Part shown: positions 34,301 to 45,633 of the stretch, piece after piece | Layout of the letters: each line of letters opens with the position of its first letter | Numbering within the stretch: the first letter of the stretch is position 1 | Assembly: GCA_030512335.1 (NCBI GenBank) | Contig: JAULSU010000006.1 | Span: 496,001-560,000 of the forward strand | Length of the DNA: 64,000 bases | Reading direction: 5' to 3' | DNA from: Immersiella caudata | Taxonomy: Eukaryota > Ascomycota > Sordariomycetes > Sordariales > Lasiosphaeriaceae | Notes under the pieces: generated by a model | Told to the model about the DNA's origin: nothing | The model's input: the letters and a program-made list of their open reading frames with translations, nothing else | Database searches by the model: none | Position numbers and translations under genes: made by a program

Positions 34301-35516
34301 CGTCGATACCTCCAAGGCATTCGCAACCTTTAGCACCGAATTCCCTCCCATCTCCGAACTGGAACGCGACGACGAATCGGATTCTGAAAGCGACCGAGGT
34401 GGCTTCGACGACGACTTCGCACCAGCGTCTCCTCCTCCCAAGACGACGGAGAAGCGCACTGAGTCCAGGTCCGCATCTCCGACCCTGACCAAGTCTTCGC
34501 ACGATATCTCGAATGCCGGCCCGACTTCCGCAGCACCCGAACCGGTAGCTACCAGGTACGACTTTTTTTTAATATTTCGAACAACGGAGGATGTGACTGT
34601 CTGACTATTATGTGATGCTAACCCTTTATCTTTTGCCTGAACAGCGAGAAGCCGTCTTCCCCTGCCCCAACGACTTCTAGCGTCTCGAAGCTTTCCGGAC
34701 AGAGTGTTGATGATATCTTTGGTTCGGCGCATACGACACCCGGCGCTGCTCCGGCGCCGGCCACCCAACCCGCGGCTACCTCAGTCTCCACCAAGGGTGC
34801 CTTTGATGATCTTGATGATGACTTTGAGGGTCTTGAAGACGCCAAGGAGGGATCAGCCGACGATGACTTTGCCAACATTTCACGATCTGGTCTGGATGAC
34901 TTCAACCCAGTCTTCGATAGCAGCCCGCCGCCGAGCCAGTCGAAGAGCGAGTCTGCTAAATCGAGCGCGCCTTTTGGCATCGAGAGCAGCTTCGACTTCG
35001 CCTCCTTGTCTGGCGCGTCGGCATCTGGTAGCACCGTTGCCGCATCGGCCACCTCTGGGCCCACTCAAGCCAAGGCCGCCACAACGGCGGACTCCCACGA
35101 CTGGGACGCCATCTTTGATGGGTTCGACGACACCCCAAGGCCATCGTCGCCCCCTGCTGGCACTAGCAACGGCACTACTAAGGAGGCCCCGCGACCCGCT
35201 GCACCCGGACGCGCGCTCACCGAGGAGGGAGAGCATGATGACCCGATCTTGAAGAACCTGACCAGCATGGGGTACTCGAGGAGCGACGCACTTTCGGCGT
35301 TGGAGAAGTATGACTACAATTTGGAGAGGGTAAGATAGGACCACGTCCGGATGCGCCCCGACCCTCTCCACTGACCCCCGACCCCGATCTTTGACCCTGC
35401 TGCGCGAAACCCAGAGCCATAACACGATGTTTCCCTTTTTTTTTCTTGAATCATGGACACTGACGAGATTTCTTTGGTTTTTGTAGGCGGCCAACCATCT
35501 TGCCAATCAGTCATGA
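31329..35516 (+). CDS. EDE1: EH-domain endocytic scaffold, Ede1/Eps15 homologue
   Basis: Five exons: 31329-31359, 31437-31588, 31659-34555, 34645-35329 and 35487-35516, giving 1264 residues. Three EH domains lie near 15-95, 140-240 and 290-385. Each shows the LxxIWxLAD core (IWQIADKENRG, IWMLADTEQRG and IWDLADINSEG). Pro-rich linkers follow, then a long coiled coil at ~525-715 and a Ser-rich acidic region with DDDFA and DDIFGS blocks. A UBA domain at ~1222-1262 (LKNLTSMGYSRSDALSALEK) is completed by the last 30-nt exon. Ede1 marks early clathrin endocytic sites, binds NPF peptides by EH and ubiquitin by UBA, and its coiled coil drives condensates. All splice junctions restore frame. Confidence 0.95.
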
Positions 35517-35994
35517 GCTCCCGTACATGTCATCGTATGGCATCGAGGGTAGACTATGAAAATAAAGGGGAGAGGAGGGGGACGATGGAGAGCGAGGGAA
35601 AATGTGATGTTGGGTGGTGAATAGGGGTAGCGTCACAAGCGCGCAGATTGAGCTTTTGGTGGGCGATTATGATTGATTGATACCTTGTCATTTTGGGAAA
35701 CCTATTTTCTTTGTTTTCTGCATCGGTTGGACGGACTAGTCACTCCCTCTCATTCGCTCATAATTCTAATTCACTATTTATCGTGGTGTTGACTTGACGA
35801 GTTCCATGAAGCCCCTGAGTGACTTGACCACAGTAAACATTATGTTCGCACTGTGCGATATACTGTCCTTATCCAAGCTTAACCCCGCCATGGGTCATCA
35901 GCCAGGCAAAGCCGCATTTGCCCCTCCAATTTTTTCCCTTTGCGGCGGCACAAACCTTGGGCACCCACGAGCGCGCTCCCTGCAGTTCGACAAA
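35517..35994. other. Intergenic region
   Basis: Short tandem interval between EDE1 and DPH3. The upstream in-frame extension of DPH3 has no stop back to about 35794, but the protein starts at the conserved MADDDEQ. No gene seen. Confidence 0.4.
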
Positions 35995-36365
35995 ATGGCC
36001 GACGACGACGAGCAGATTTCCATCTACGATGAGGTCGAAATTGAGGATATGACCTTTGACGAGACCACGCAGACGTACCACTACCCTTGTCCTTGTGGCG
36101 ACCGGTTCGAGATTGCGCTGCTGGATTTAATGGATGAGGCGGATATTGCAGTTTGTCCGAGTTGTAGCTTGATGATTAGGGTTATTTTTGAGGTGGTGAG
36201 TACTCTGTTGGATCGGGAGAAGGGAGAGGGGAGGAAGAGGGGAGGGAGACGATGGGAGTAGGAAATACTGACGGGGTTCAATAGGATAACTTGCCGAAGC
36301 CGAAGGAGGCGCCAGTTGTGGTGGTACCGCAGGAGGAGGCGAAGCAGGTTGTTGTTGCCGCTTAA
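35995..36365 (+). CDS. DPH3: Diphthamide biosynthesis protein 3 (CSL zinc finger)
   Basis: Two exons, 35995-36195 and 36285-36365, giving 93 residues, the normal size. The CSL zinc-binding ligands are Cys32, Cys34, Cys54 and Cys57 (PCPCGDRFEI and VCPSCSLMI). It carries the conserved YDEVEIEDMTF start. The second exon adds a charged tail (PKPKEAPVVVVPQEEAKQ). Dph3/Kti11 donates electrons to the radical-SAM Dph1-Dph2 step of eEF2 diphthamide synthesis and also works with Elongator in wobble-uridine modification. Donor is GTGAGT. The gene follows EDE1 on the same strand. Confidence 0.95.
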
Positions 36366-36895
36366 GGGGTATAAAGATTATGTGGGTTTTGGAGATGGCG
36401 GCGATGATTAAGTCGAACGAACGAACAACGATGACGGCGGCGAGATGGGCCACGAGACGGGACACCGAGACGAAGCCCCAAGCGATGCGATGCGATACCC
36501 ACAACATAGCGGCGCTTTAACTGCGGTGAGGCTGCCGAGGTCAAGACGACACGATGTGACCAATTTGGTCGTTGACCGCATCGACAACTCGCCTATCCCG
36601 AAAGACACCTTGTCGCTGTCGCTCAGAATACCGAAGCAAAATGTGAAAGCCGCGGCTTGGGGTACAAGTGAGTCAGGAGCTACGTCAAGATGGCGAAGAA
36701 AACATCTGTCCGGACAGGGGCCGGGACGGGCGGTCCTTCTGGGTCGTGAGAAGTTGAAGAGCAAAAGCAGAACTAAAGGCTACATTACGGTAGACAAAAT
36801 AGCATCACGCTCAAGCGTGTCTCATCTTATTCCTCTTAGTCTCTTCTCCTTGGCATGAATCTTGTCCATCCCTCGGAGTTGTCCAGCTCGCCACA
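36366..36895. other. Convergent 3' intergenic region
   Basis: Between the 3' ends of DPH3 and the small secreted protein gene. Frames here are short and featureless. Confidence 0.4.
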
Positions 36896-37240
36896 TCATG
36901 TCACGGCCATGCCCAGCACCCACACCACCAGCAACTCCATCCCTGGAAGCCAAATAGCGTCTCTCCCAGCCCCGGACCCAGGTGTCACCGTAGCGGTAAC
37001 AACACCCACCGTGCTCGCTGTCGTCGTGGCGGAGTTTGCTATGTTCCCTCCGTCAGCACTTGCATACGCCAATCCCCCTTCCTAGGAGCCCCTTAGGGGG
37101 TACACACCCTGCGTTATCCCTTCCCCAGAGAGCGTGGAAAACACATCAGCAGATGTTGGGCTACCCGCAGTGAAGCCACTGAACGTTTGAGCCACGACCG
37201 TTCCACCAAAGGCGAGGAGAGTGATGAGGCTTAGGCGCAT
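36896..37240 (-). CDS. Small secreted GPI-type protein (91 residues)
   Basis: Two exons, 37240-37108 and 37038-36896, with a 69-bp intron (donor GTGTGT, branch GCTGACG, acceptor ACATAG). The start shows a clear signal peptide (MRLSLITLLAFGGTVVAQ), cut near residue 18. A short Ser/Thr-rich mature part follows (NSATTTASTVGVVTATVTPG). It ends with a hydrophobic stretch (GMELLVVWVLGMAVT), the shape of a GPI-anchor precursor. There are no Cys residues. I do not recognise a family. The intron phase is consistent and in-frame stops flank the alternatives. A fungal cell-wall or surface peptide is the likeliest reading. Confidence 0.65.
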
Positions 37241-37796
37241 TGCTTTCCAGTGTTGTTTTCACCTCACGTTCGAGAGCTCTTGGGGATTGTGATGCCGGTA
37301 GAGGACAGAATAAAGGCATTCGCTTTTTTCGTGTGCTATGTATGCGGATTGCCCGAGACCGTGTTTGTGAACCAGAGCCATTACGGGTAAGATAGGGGGG
37401 ACACTCGAGGAGAACGGAAGGAGTGTGATGTAATGATGACCCACGAAAGACAGTTTGCTAACTCGGTGAGAAGGGGCAGTGGGCATGCAGGGGAAGTTGG
37501 AGAATCGGAGAACCGTCTGAAGTCCCTTTGTGTTGCTTGCTACAAAGTTAGAGAAGCCAGCACGGCATCGGGCTGAGGCGGGAGGGAATCGCCCTCACCC
37601 CTTGACAACTGTCACCTACAGATACGCTCCAACAAGTCTGATAACGGTAAATAAAAAACGACACCAGAATATCAAAGTAACTACAAACTCAGGAGTTGGC
37701 TAGTCTAGAAAGCGCGCCACGCTATAACGCTATACTTCCAAGTCTACCTTTGCCCCTCGCTTCGAGTCATTGAATCCGAATACACGACCACACCGC
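37241..37796. other. Intergenic region
   Basis: Between the start of the small secreted gene and the 3' end of the leucyl-tRNA synthetase gene. No gene seen. Confidence 0.4.
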
Positions 37797-40700
37797 TTAG
37801 CTTTTCTCTACATTGGTGAAGAAAAAGCTTGGTTGCCCTGGCAAGGCGCCCTCTGCAACGGGATTTGTCACGTCAACCTCCTCACCGTTGCTAGTGAGAT
37901 CGTGACCCTTCTTGCTTCCCTCCGTTACAGAAATCACTTGGATGGACTCCAGGGCAGCTGTCCTCTTGAGGCCAGGGATCATTGCCTTGGAAGCGGTTAG
38001 TTATAGGTTGAAATGAGTGGACTGAGCTGGGATCCGCAACATACCAGAAGAGTTGTCTTCTCATCGAACGCCAGCTTGCGGTCCAAGACAGCCTCGACAT
38101 CTTCGCCCTCCTTCAGGCGTCTCTTCAGCACTTGCACGAACGGCATCGCCTTCTTCATCTCTCCCATCTTAGCGATACGACCATTCAGTGCCTTGTCGTC
38201 GATTGTCTGGGTCTTCGTAGCCGGGTCCCAGATTTCCTTGAGCAAGTCAAGATACTTCGATTGCCATGAAGGGAACGAGTCGGTGACGAAAACAGTAAGC
38301 TTCTTCGGCTTCTTGGGGTCAAAGTCGCTCTGCTTGCCCTTGGCCATCTTCTTGAGCTGCGAAGATTCCGCCGAGTTGATGCTAGACGCGGTCGTCTTGA
38401 CGTACTCACGGGCAGCGGAAAGGCTCGGGTTGGCTGCAGGGACCTCAGGGAACAGCGCAAGCTGAATGGACGTAGGCTCCTTGAGGATTTCTTGCCAGAC
38501 GTACTCAGCCCAATGAGGAGCGATAGGAGTAAGGACGAGCGCCTGCAGTCTGATGTACTTGAACACCAAGTCCTTGTGGAGGGGGATGCCCGCGGCCGTG
38601 CATGCCTCTCTGTAGGAGTCTCTGGCGTTCAAGAAGTCGTAGTGGCCAGCCTTGAGAGCAAGCTTATATGAAGTCTCCTCGTATTGTTTCCTTGCTTCGT
38701 TGACAAGAGCGTTCATCTCATTATCGAAGAGAGCATCCTGGAAGGAGTTCAGCTCGCCAGTACGCAGGGTTTCATCCTTGACCATCTCCTCCATCCATTC
38801 CTTGTTGGTGTAAAAACGCAGGATGGTGTTGTCGGCAACGTCCTCGACGAAGTTGGAATCCGAGATACCGTCACCAGCGTCGGCAAGAGCCACTCTTGCA
38901 GCGTCGGCGCCGTACTTCTTCACAACTTCATCCAGTGTCATGAAGTTTCCTGTCGACTTGCTCATCTTCTCTCCGTTCAACTGCAGGTGACCATTGGCGC
39001 GGACGGACTTGGGCCAATACTCACGGGGGAAGAGGGCGATGTGGTTGTACAGGAAGAAGGTGAGATGATTGGGAATCAAGTCCTTGCCACTGACGCGCAA
39101 GTCGAGCGGGTAGAAATACTCGAATTCTCTCCTCATACCCTCGAGGGTCTCTCTGGGGATTCCGGACTTGTTGACAATGTTGTCGGTTAGCTGGGTGCGG
39201 CAGAAGACGTAGTCCCAGACTTCGTCAATCATCTGCTCGGCTTCCACGTTGCCCCTACCCTTCTCCCGGCCGAACAGATCCCTGTGCAGCCAGTGGGCGA
39301 TGGTGTAGTAAGCCATGTAGACAGTTGAATCGCTCAAACTCTCGACCAGGAAGTGAGGATCCCATGGGAGCTTCGATCCGAGACCATAAGTTCTTGCGCA
39401 GGCCCATTGCCTCAGCCAGTCGACAACGCCCTTGAAAGCATGCTGGGTGTCGGGAGACCACGTGTTAAGGCCAGCGCCATCCTGGTTGGCGACATAGTCG
39501 TACGCGATAGCTCTCCACGCGTCCTCGCCGTAGTCAATGTACCACTGGTCCATGAGGGCGACAGTGCTGACAGTGGGAGTCAGCAACTCGCCATACGGAT
39601 CCAAAACGGGGTAGGGTACTTACCACTCGTCACCGGACCTGGACACGACCTTGTTCTCGGGTTCAGAGTAGGCGAAAGCCTGTCCAGCCTTGATCAACTG
39701 TTCCCTGACCTTCGGCTTGGCAACCTCAACCTTCTCGCCCTTGAAGTCACCAACCTTCAACACACCCTGGTAGAAACCCTCCTTGTAGGCGAGCTCCTTG
39801 GCCTCCAAAAGCTGCTTGGTGTCTTTGGGAGAGGAAATTTTCAGCTTCTTGACCAAGTGAGGCGCCAACAAGTCGGAGGTGGGGGTCTGGATGATGGGGA
39901 TAATCTCGAGCTCAGCCCACTCCTTCTTGATACCGTAGAAGTCGGCTTTCTTTGCGAGCTCGGTGACCATAGCGAAATCATCTGTGGCGGGTTAGATTGA
40001 GCCATGTAAAATGAGGGAAGCTTTCCTACCGGGGGAGTCCGAGGGAACTGAGGTGACAACACCAGTTCCCTTGGTTGCCAGAACGGTGTCCATGGGGAGG
40101 ACACGAACCTCGGGATGGAAGCTCAGGGGCGCGTTGACCAGAGTACCAATCAGCTCGGAACCCTGGACATCGGCGGCCTTCTCAATTACGCCCTCCTTCT
40201 CGAAGATACCCTGGTGAGCCATGTTTCGCGCACCGCGCTCTGTCATGACAAAGTACTCGTTCTCAGCCACCTTGAAAATGCCGTAGGCCAACGCCGGTCC
40301 GACGAAACAGCACACCTGGCCGTACATAGTTTCAGGCCTGAGAGTAGCCGGGACCAAATAAACCGAAGCGCCCTCGGGAATCTTGCCCTTCAAAGTCTCA
40401 GCGGCCTTGGGTGCCCACTCAATGACCTTCAACTTCAGAGCGGTGTATTCTTGTGGGAGGACACCCTCACCCTCGCTACGGTCGTGGTCCATGCAAGGTT
40501 GGCCATCCTTGATGGAGTAAATCGTGTAACGCTTGCCGAACTTGATCTTGTCCAGCTCCTTCAGGCGGTTCATTTGCCACCTTACGAAAGCATCGTAGTA
40601 AGGGTTGGCGTCGGTGGTCACAAACTGGCGTCTCCAGTCGATTCGTGCGCCGAAGTTGGTCAAGTCCTTCTTGCACTCCGGTGGGAAGAACTGCAGCCAG

Positions 40701-41537
40701 TACTGGGGGTCGGCAAAGAGGTGAATTTCCTCCTTCGGGATACCGACGGAGTGCAGGATTTGCCATTGGTACTTGGCTTTGACTGTCTTTGCCGCAGCCT
40801 TGCCCTTCTTTGCGTTGAACTTGGTGAGATCCTCCTTCGGCCCCTTGGCTGCGACCGGCGCGGGTTCCTCCTCTTCCTCTTCCTTGTAGTTCTCGAAGTC
40901 CCGGCCGAACATGGTAACTTCCTTCACGAGCTTGTCGGCGGAAGCCTTGATGGGTAGGCCAGTGCAGTGATACCCGAGGGGGAACAGACACCTCTTCCCC
41001 TGCATCCTCGCGAAACCGGTGTGGAACTCGATCTTGCTGAAGCTGAAAGCATGGCCGGCATGGAGACGGCCGTTCATGTATGGGTATGCGATCGTTCCGA
41101 AAAACTTGGGAAACCTACACACAGCGCGTATTAGTATGCGACAACCCAGATCGAGCAGCCGTCCGAACTCAGGGGCGCCGTCCGTTCCGACGGGAACAAT
41201 GCGGCCCTCGATCTAAACCCCTGTTTTTGTCCTCCGGTATTCTGAGATCTCCACCGAACAATACCAACGTACTTCTCACGCAGCTCCTCAGCGCTGATCG
41301 ACCCCAGAGGGAACTCCTCGAGGGTGGGAGCGTCAACCTCGAAGACCTTGTCCTCTTCCCATCTGAGCTGGTATTTCTGGCCGCCCCGACGTTAGCGGCC
41401 GTTGTTGACCGTTTTTTGCAAACCAAACCCACCTTCTCAATCTCAATCAGGGTATCTCTTTTCTCCGTGCCCTTCAACTCCTTGGTCTTGGAGATTGCCA
41501 GCCCCTCCATCGCCTTGGGTACCGACGTGTCGGCCAT
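37797..41537 (-). CDS. CDC60: Cytosolic leucyl-tRNA synthetase
   Basis: Six exons: 41537-41433, 41376-41273, 41114-40030, 39981-39624, 39566-38045 and 37985-37797, giving 1120 residues, a normal length for fungal cytosolic LeuRS. The class-I HIGH motif is HAGH in PYMNGRLHAGHAFSFSKIEF. The KMSKS loop is in GEKMSKSTGNFMT. The CP1 editing domain lies between and includes VPATLRPETMYGQ. Exon 1 encodes the N-terminal helix MADTSVPKAMEGLAI with no mitochondrial presequence, so it is the cytosolic enzyme. The C-terminal exon gives the tail GLKRTAALESIQVISV. Most introns are GT-AG with strong donors (GTACGT, GTAAGT, GTATGT). The last 3' splice site appears to be AAG rather than CAG/TAG. Confidence 0.94.
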
Positions 41538-42177
41538 GATGTCTCGCTCGTGCAGTGGTAGGCGCTCAAATCGTGGATTTTCGTCTATTTTATGCTCGTT
41601 GCTCGTGGGGAAATAGGAATTGACTCTTCGGCTGGCAGGGCTTCCGGAAAACAGCCAGAATTCGCACCCAAATGTTTTGAGTCAGAGTCGAATTTTTGGA
41701 CGTTTGGGACGGCATGGAGGGGTACGCGGGGTTGACTCTACCAAGTGTGGGTCATTTCCCCACAAAAATCAAGACCCCTGTCAGCGGTGTGGCGCGTGCC
41801 GCAAAGGACCTGAGCCACTGGGAGTTAGCCACTTTACAGTACGCGGCACATCTATTGTTGCACTGTCATCACCATTGAACGGAAGACTTGATGCGGTGAT
41901 GGGAATCGGATATTGGGAAGATTGGCTGCTCCAGCATTGAAGAAATATGTAGAAGATCAAGAGGTTCTGTTTACTTCTTTTAGCTAACAAGTTGGAATGC
42001 CCAACGGGCGTGAAATGACCAGCTAACACCTTGATGGCGTTACAGTGCGCTCCCTGGGTACGCACTAACGAGAACGGCCCAGCTCCATGCAGCAACTTGA
42101 CTTTGGCGCGGGTCATCGCGGCGTGACATCTTTTTCGGCCGTTCTCGACTCAACAACACCAGCGGACCCGGACCACC
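41538..42177. other. Divergent promoter region
   Basis: Lies between the LeuRS start and the small membrane protein start. No gene seen. Confidence 0.4.
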
Positions 42178-42677
42178 ATGCTCCCGACACTCGTGCGCCG
42201 GATGGCGCAGGCTGGAAAGCCTCATGTCGAATTCGCGCTAGGCCCCTCAAAGCTCAAGAAACAATGGCCGCCGGACTTCTCGAAGCTTTCGCCGCAGGAA
42301 CAGCTCAAGTTCGAGAAGAGGTACAAGAGGAGGATACACCACATTGCGCAGCGGCCAAAATGGAACAAAATGATCCAGCTGGCCCAGCTATTCACAATCA
42401 GTTGTATGGTAACCGCGCCTCGCTTGTTCGCGCCTTTATTGACGGTCAACAGTTGTCGTTGTCTATAGTGTTCTTTTCATGGATTGGAAAGACGAAAAGC
42501 AGCCCTTTGATGACGTATGCGGTGCCCCTGACCCCGTTCTCTATATCTGGATCTAACGTCTTTCTCATGCAGGTCCGGAAATGGTTTTGGGAGTCACTCG
42601 GGATGAAGTACACCCCCAAACCCAAGCCCTCCCAACAAATCGAGGCCGCCCCGAGCAGATCCGATACCTGGAAATAA
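42178..42677 (+). CDS. Small single-pass membrane protein, probably mitochondrial
   Basis: Three exons: 42178-42403, 42453-42514 and 42573-42677, giving 130 residues. The N-terminus is basic and amphipathic (MLPTLVRRMAQAGKPHVEFA), suggesting mitochondrial targeting. A charged block (QLKFEKRYKRR) is followed by one hydrophobic helix at ~65-88 formed across the first splice junction (QLAQLFTISFVVVYSVLFMD). Exon 3 adds VRKWFWESLGMKYTPKPKP. Introns are 49 and 58 bp, at the small end. I do not assign a name; a respiratory-chain or assembly-linked inner membrane protein would fit. The start is the first ATG in strong context (ACCATGC). Confidence 0.75.
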
Positions 42678-42942
42678 TATCCGGCGCACGCCTGCATTAC
42701 TTCCTCCCCCCTCCTGTACATTAAATGACTCTCATAGAGTCATGGCGTTAGAATACCCGGCATCGGCATGGCGGCTTGATAGTAATAAGGCAGAGGCGTT
42801 CGTGCACCCATAGAAATCCGAGGGGGTTGGATATCCCACGTACATGAGGGTTGGCTCTGTCCCACCGACAGAGCGATGTGCTTTCGATATGTTCCTATTA
42901 TGAACCGTAGTCAACGCTTCATTCGACAGCACCGGGCTGAGG

Positions 42943-43570
42943 TCATCGCCCATGCCAGACGAAGTTTCCACCCATCCCCAAGCCTGACCCCAGCCCCGCG
43001 CCACGCCCCTCGTTGACTGGTCGTTTGGCGACAGCGCCTTGCGCCCTGACACCTTGTACAATGCGATCCGTATTTGTGTCGATGACCACGCCACCCACGA
43101 TCATCTCGCCCAGCGTGGCATGTAGCGTCTCGAAGTTGAAGATGAGGTCCAGCTCGCAGACATTTTCGAACAGGCGGTCGAGCGCCTCAACGTACACCTG
43201 GATCAAGTCGATCAGCGCCAGGGGCGACTCGGTTGATGTCGAGATTATGATGAAGGAGAGCGTGGCGTAGCATCGGTAGGTCACGAGTGAGGGGACATCG
43301 TTGTGAGGTTGAGAGGCGGACTGGGAGGTTCCCGAGGCAGCGAGCAATGGCGGAAGCGGCAGGAAGTTGCACGAACCGGCCGGGCGGTTGGAGACAAGGG
43401 TGTAGATCTCGGAGATGAGGCGCTGCTGTATGCTCGTGTCCTGTCGCAAACTGCTGTCAGGAGGGTGCTCGGGGAGGAGTAGCGGGGGGGGGGGGGCAAA
43501 CCAGTTGTGTGTAGAATTTGGTCAGTCGTGGCTGGCCTTGGCCGTTGAAGACCAAGAACGCGTTGATCAT
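42943..43570 (-). CDS. APS3: AP-3 complex sigma subunit
   Basis: Two exons, 43570-43502 and 43440-42943, giving 188 residues. Exon 1 encodes the sigma-adaptin start MINAFLVFNGQGQPRLTKFY. Exon 2 continues with DTSIQQRLISEIYTLVSNRP, a YRCYATLSFIII strand, LALIDLIQVYVEALDRLFEN and a GGVVIDTNTDRIVQ end. The C-terminal ~30 residues are Gly-rich. AP-3 carries cargo from Golgi/endosomes to the vacuole; the sigma subunit is part of its core. The intron is unusual: donor GTTTGC is followed by 13 cytosines, with branch site CTGAC and acceptor GACAG. It is convergent with the preceding gene. Confidence 0.92.
43484..43496 (+). repeat. G13 homopolymer (C13 in the APS3 intron)
   Basis: Thirteen consecutive G on the plus strand, within the only intron of APS3, starting 6 bases after the 5' splice site. 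Such runs vary in length easily and make the region prone to sequencing error. Confidence 0.9.
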
Positions 43571-44075
43571 ATCGCCGGTTGGACTTCACAATCTCATACT
43601 CTGCGGTAGTGTTTGCGACGAGCGACCACGAAGGAGACCGCTCTGGTCGGTGTTCCTGGGAGATGCCGTTAGGTTGCAGCAAAGCTGCGGGAAGGAATGG
43701 CGGGGTGCCATGACGCACAACCTGTACTGATAAGGGCCTACCGATAACGGTCGCTAAAATTACGCCTGGTCACGCGTACCTCCCTAACTGCGCACCTTCC
43801 TGGCAGGCGCACTGGTTGCAGGTGATGGAAAGCTTGGTGTGGGGTGATTCTTGAGCTCCAATTGCAAGAGCTCCAAGTGCGCAGCTTTCGATGCTCATTC
43901 ATCAACAACCAAATTGACTCTGATGCGTTTTACTTCCTGCGCATTGGATTTTCGGCATCCATTCTCTGCATTCGATTGAGATTACGACTCCGGAATTCCC
44001 GCTGGCCAGAGGTCGATCGTGTCATCAGACAAAGCAAGCTTTCACCTCATCTCACCACTCAACCTCACAACCAAG
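43571..44075. other. Divergent promoter region of APS3 and frataxin
   Basis: 505 bp between divergent starts. No gene seen. Confidence 0.4.
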
Positions 44076-44770
44076 ATGGCTCGCCTGGGCTTGAACAAGC
44101 TTAACCGACTGGCCCACCTCGGCCTCCGGGTCCCGCGCGGCGCTTCCATCCGTGCATTCGGTCTGTCCCGGCCGAACATTGGCATCAAGCCGACCACCGC
44201 CACCACCATAAAGCCTCCGAGCATCGTCCCGACTCCTAGATTCGTCTCGACGAGCTCAAGCCACAGGAAGCACATCACCCCTGACGGTGAGACCCCAGAG
44301 CCCCAGGCCGCCCCCGAGGTTGTGCGCACTCCGGCCGTCATAACGGATGCCGAGTACCACGCCGCCGCGGACGAGTACATGGACCGCCTCCTCACCCACC
44401 TCGAGGAGCTCGAGGAGCAGAACGCCGACATGGAAGTCGAGTACAGTGTACGTACTCCAGTCTAACGTATCACAACCCCGACTTGCGTACTAACTCCGAA
44501 CAGGCCGGCGTCATGAAGATCAGTTTCGGTCCGGACAGCGGCACCTACGTCATCAACAAGCAGCCGCCGAACAAGCAGATCTGGCTTTCGTCTCCCAAGT
44601 CAGGCCCGAAGCGCTACGACTATGTCATCCTGGGTGACGGTCAGCACGAGAAGCAGGATACTGCTTGCGGCGAGTGGTTGTACCTCAGAGACAACACGAC
44701 GATGGCAGAGCTGCTGCGCGAGGAGATTGGGATCGATCTGAGGATGCCGGTCGGTGATTACGGAGAGTAA
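44076..44770 (+). CDS. YFH1: Frataxin
   Basis: Two exons, 44076-44447 and 44504-44770, giving 212 residues. A basic, Ser-rich mitochondrial presequence covers roughly the first 65 residues (MARLGLNKLNRLAHLGLRVP). The frataxin fold follows: helix 1 TDAEYHAAADEYMDRLLTHL with the acidic EELEEQNADMEVEYS iron-binding ridge, then the sheet GTYVINKQPPNKQIWLSSPK and GPKRYDY, and the closing helix AELLREEIGIDL. Frataxin promotes iron-sulphur cluster assembly on the Isu scaffold in the matrix. Donor is GTACGT; acceptor CGAACAG. Confidence 0.95.
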
Positions 44771-45633
44771 GCGCTCTCTGGATGGTTCAGATGGTTCAAG
44801 GCGTTGGGGACTTCGGAGTGGCCCAGGCGTAGCTAAAGGACAGCAGAGGAGAGCGAGACTGCTTCGACATGGCTTGGATGCCTGGCGACTGGTGTATCAA
44901 CACATGTATATTTATTGTTGTTTTACAGCGTGGTGCAATCCCATGGGTTACGGATCCTGTGTTTCCTGCGTGTGTTTCGGGGGCTGTTGACGGCTGGGCC
45001 TCCCCATCCATAGTGCAGGTTTTGAGCCTCCCCTGCAAACGGGAACTATCTCAGTTCGCGGACGAGAACCAGAACCTCGAAGTCCACGTGCGTTCGTAGA
45101 AACTGACTGAACTCAAGTCAGGCCACTCCAAGACATCCAATAAATGTAATACGGGGCCCCGCAAGGTGTAATGGCGCCCCTTCGCGCCCCTTCGCCTTCA
45201 CGATGATATCTCCGTTTGACGGATCTGATAAGTTCAGACAGGACAGGCCGAAAGCCCGACCAAGAAGAAGACATCTACTCCGTATACGATGGACAACATT
45301 GACAGCGACTCACCCGAGCGCGGCAGATCGCATCTGACAACACCATTCAGGAGACTAAGGAAGACCTCAAAAGCGAGATTACATCTGGGGAAGATAAGTT
45401 AACGGCTCGCAGAACGGGTGAGCGTTTAGGACCAGTCTTGCGCCGCCGAGATGGAGATGGATGACCTTACAGAGATCCTTAGACGGTGGGGGCCTAGGAA
45501 CGGCGGGAAGGTACGGCTAGTCCGCCCATCATTCTCATCGTCGACTTGCCTATTATTTCCATCGCCGACTCGTTCACTGTCCCCAACACCTGCTCGTCCA
45601 CTCTTTTCCGCCCAGCCTACATTCATCCACGAT
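44771..45633. other. Intergenic, left end of relic region
   Basis: No recognisable gene. A small frame from 45289 (MDNIDSDSPERGRS) is closed within 40 codons. It marks the start of a 4.6-kb stretch without an intact gene. Confidence 0.35.

Noticed and set aside
38684..39190. 168-codon plus-strand frame within the LeuRS gene
   Set aside because: Antisense shadow of an aminoacyl-tRNA synthetase exon.
36366..44770. Possible biosynthetic or functional gene cluster around LeuRS, AP-3 and frataxin
   Set aside because: Genes are unrelated housekeeping functions on mixed strands; adjacency looks incidental.
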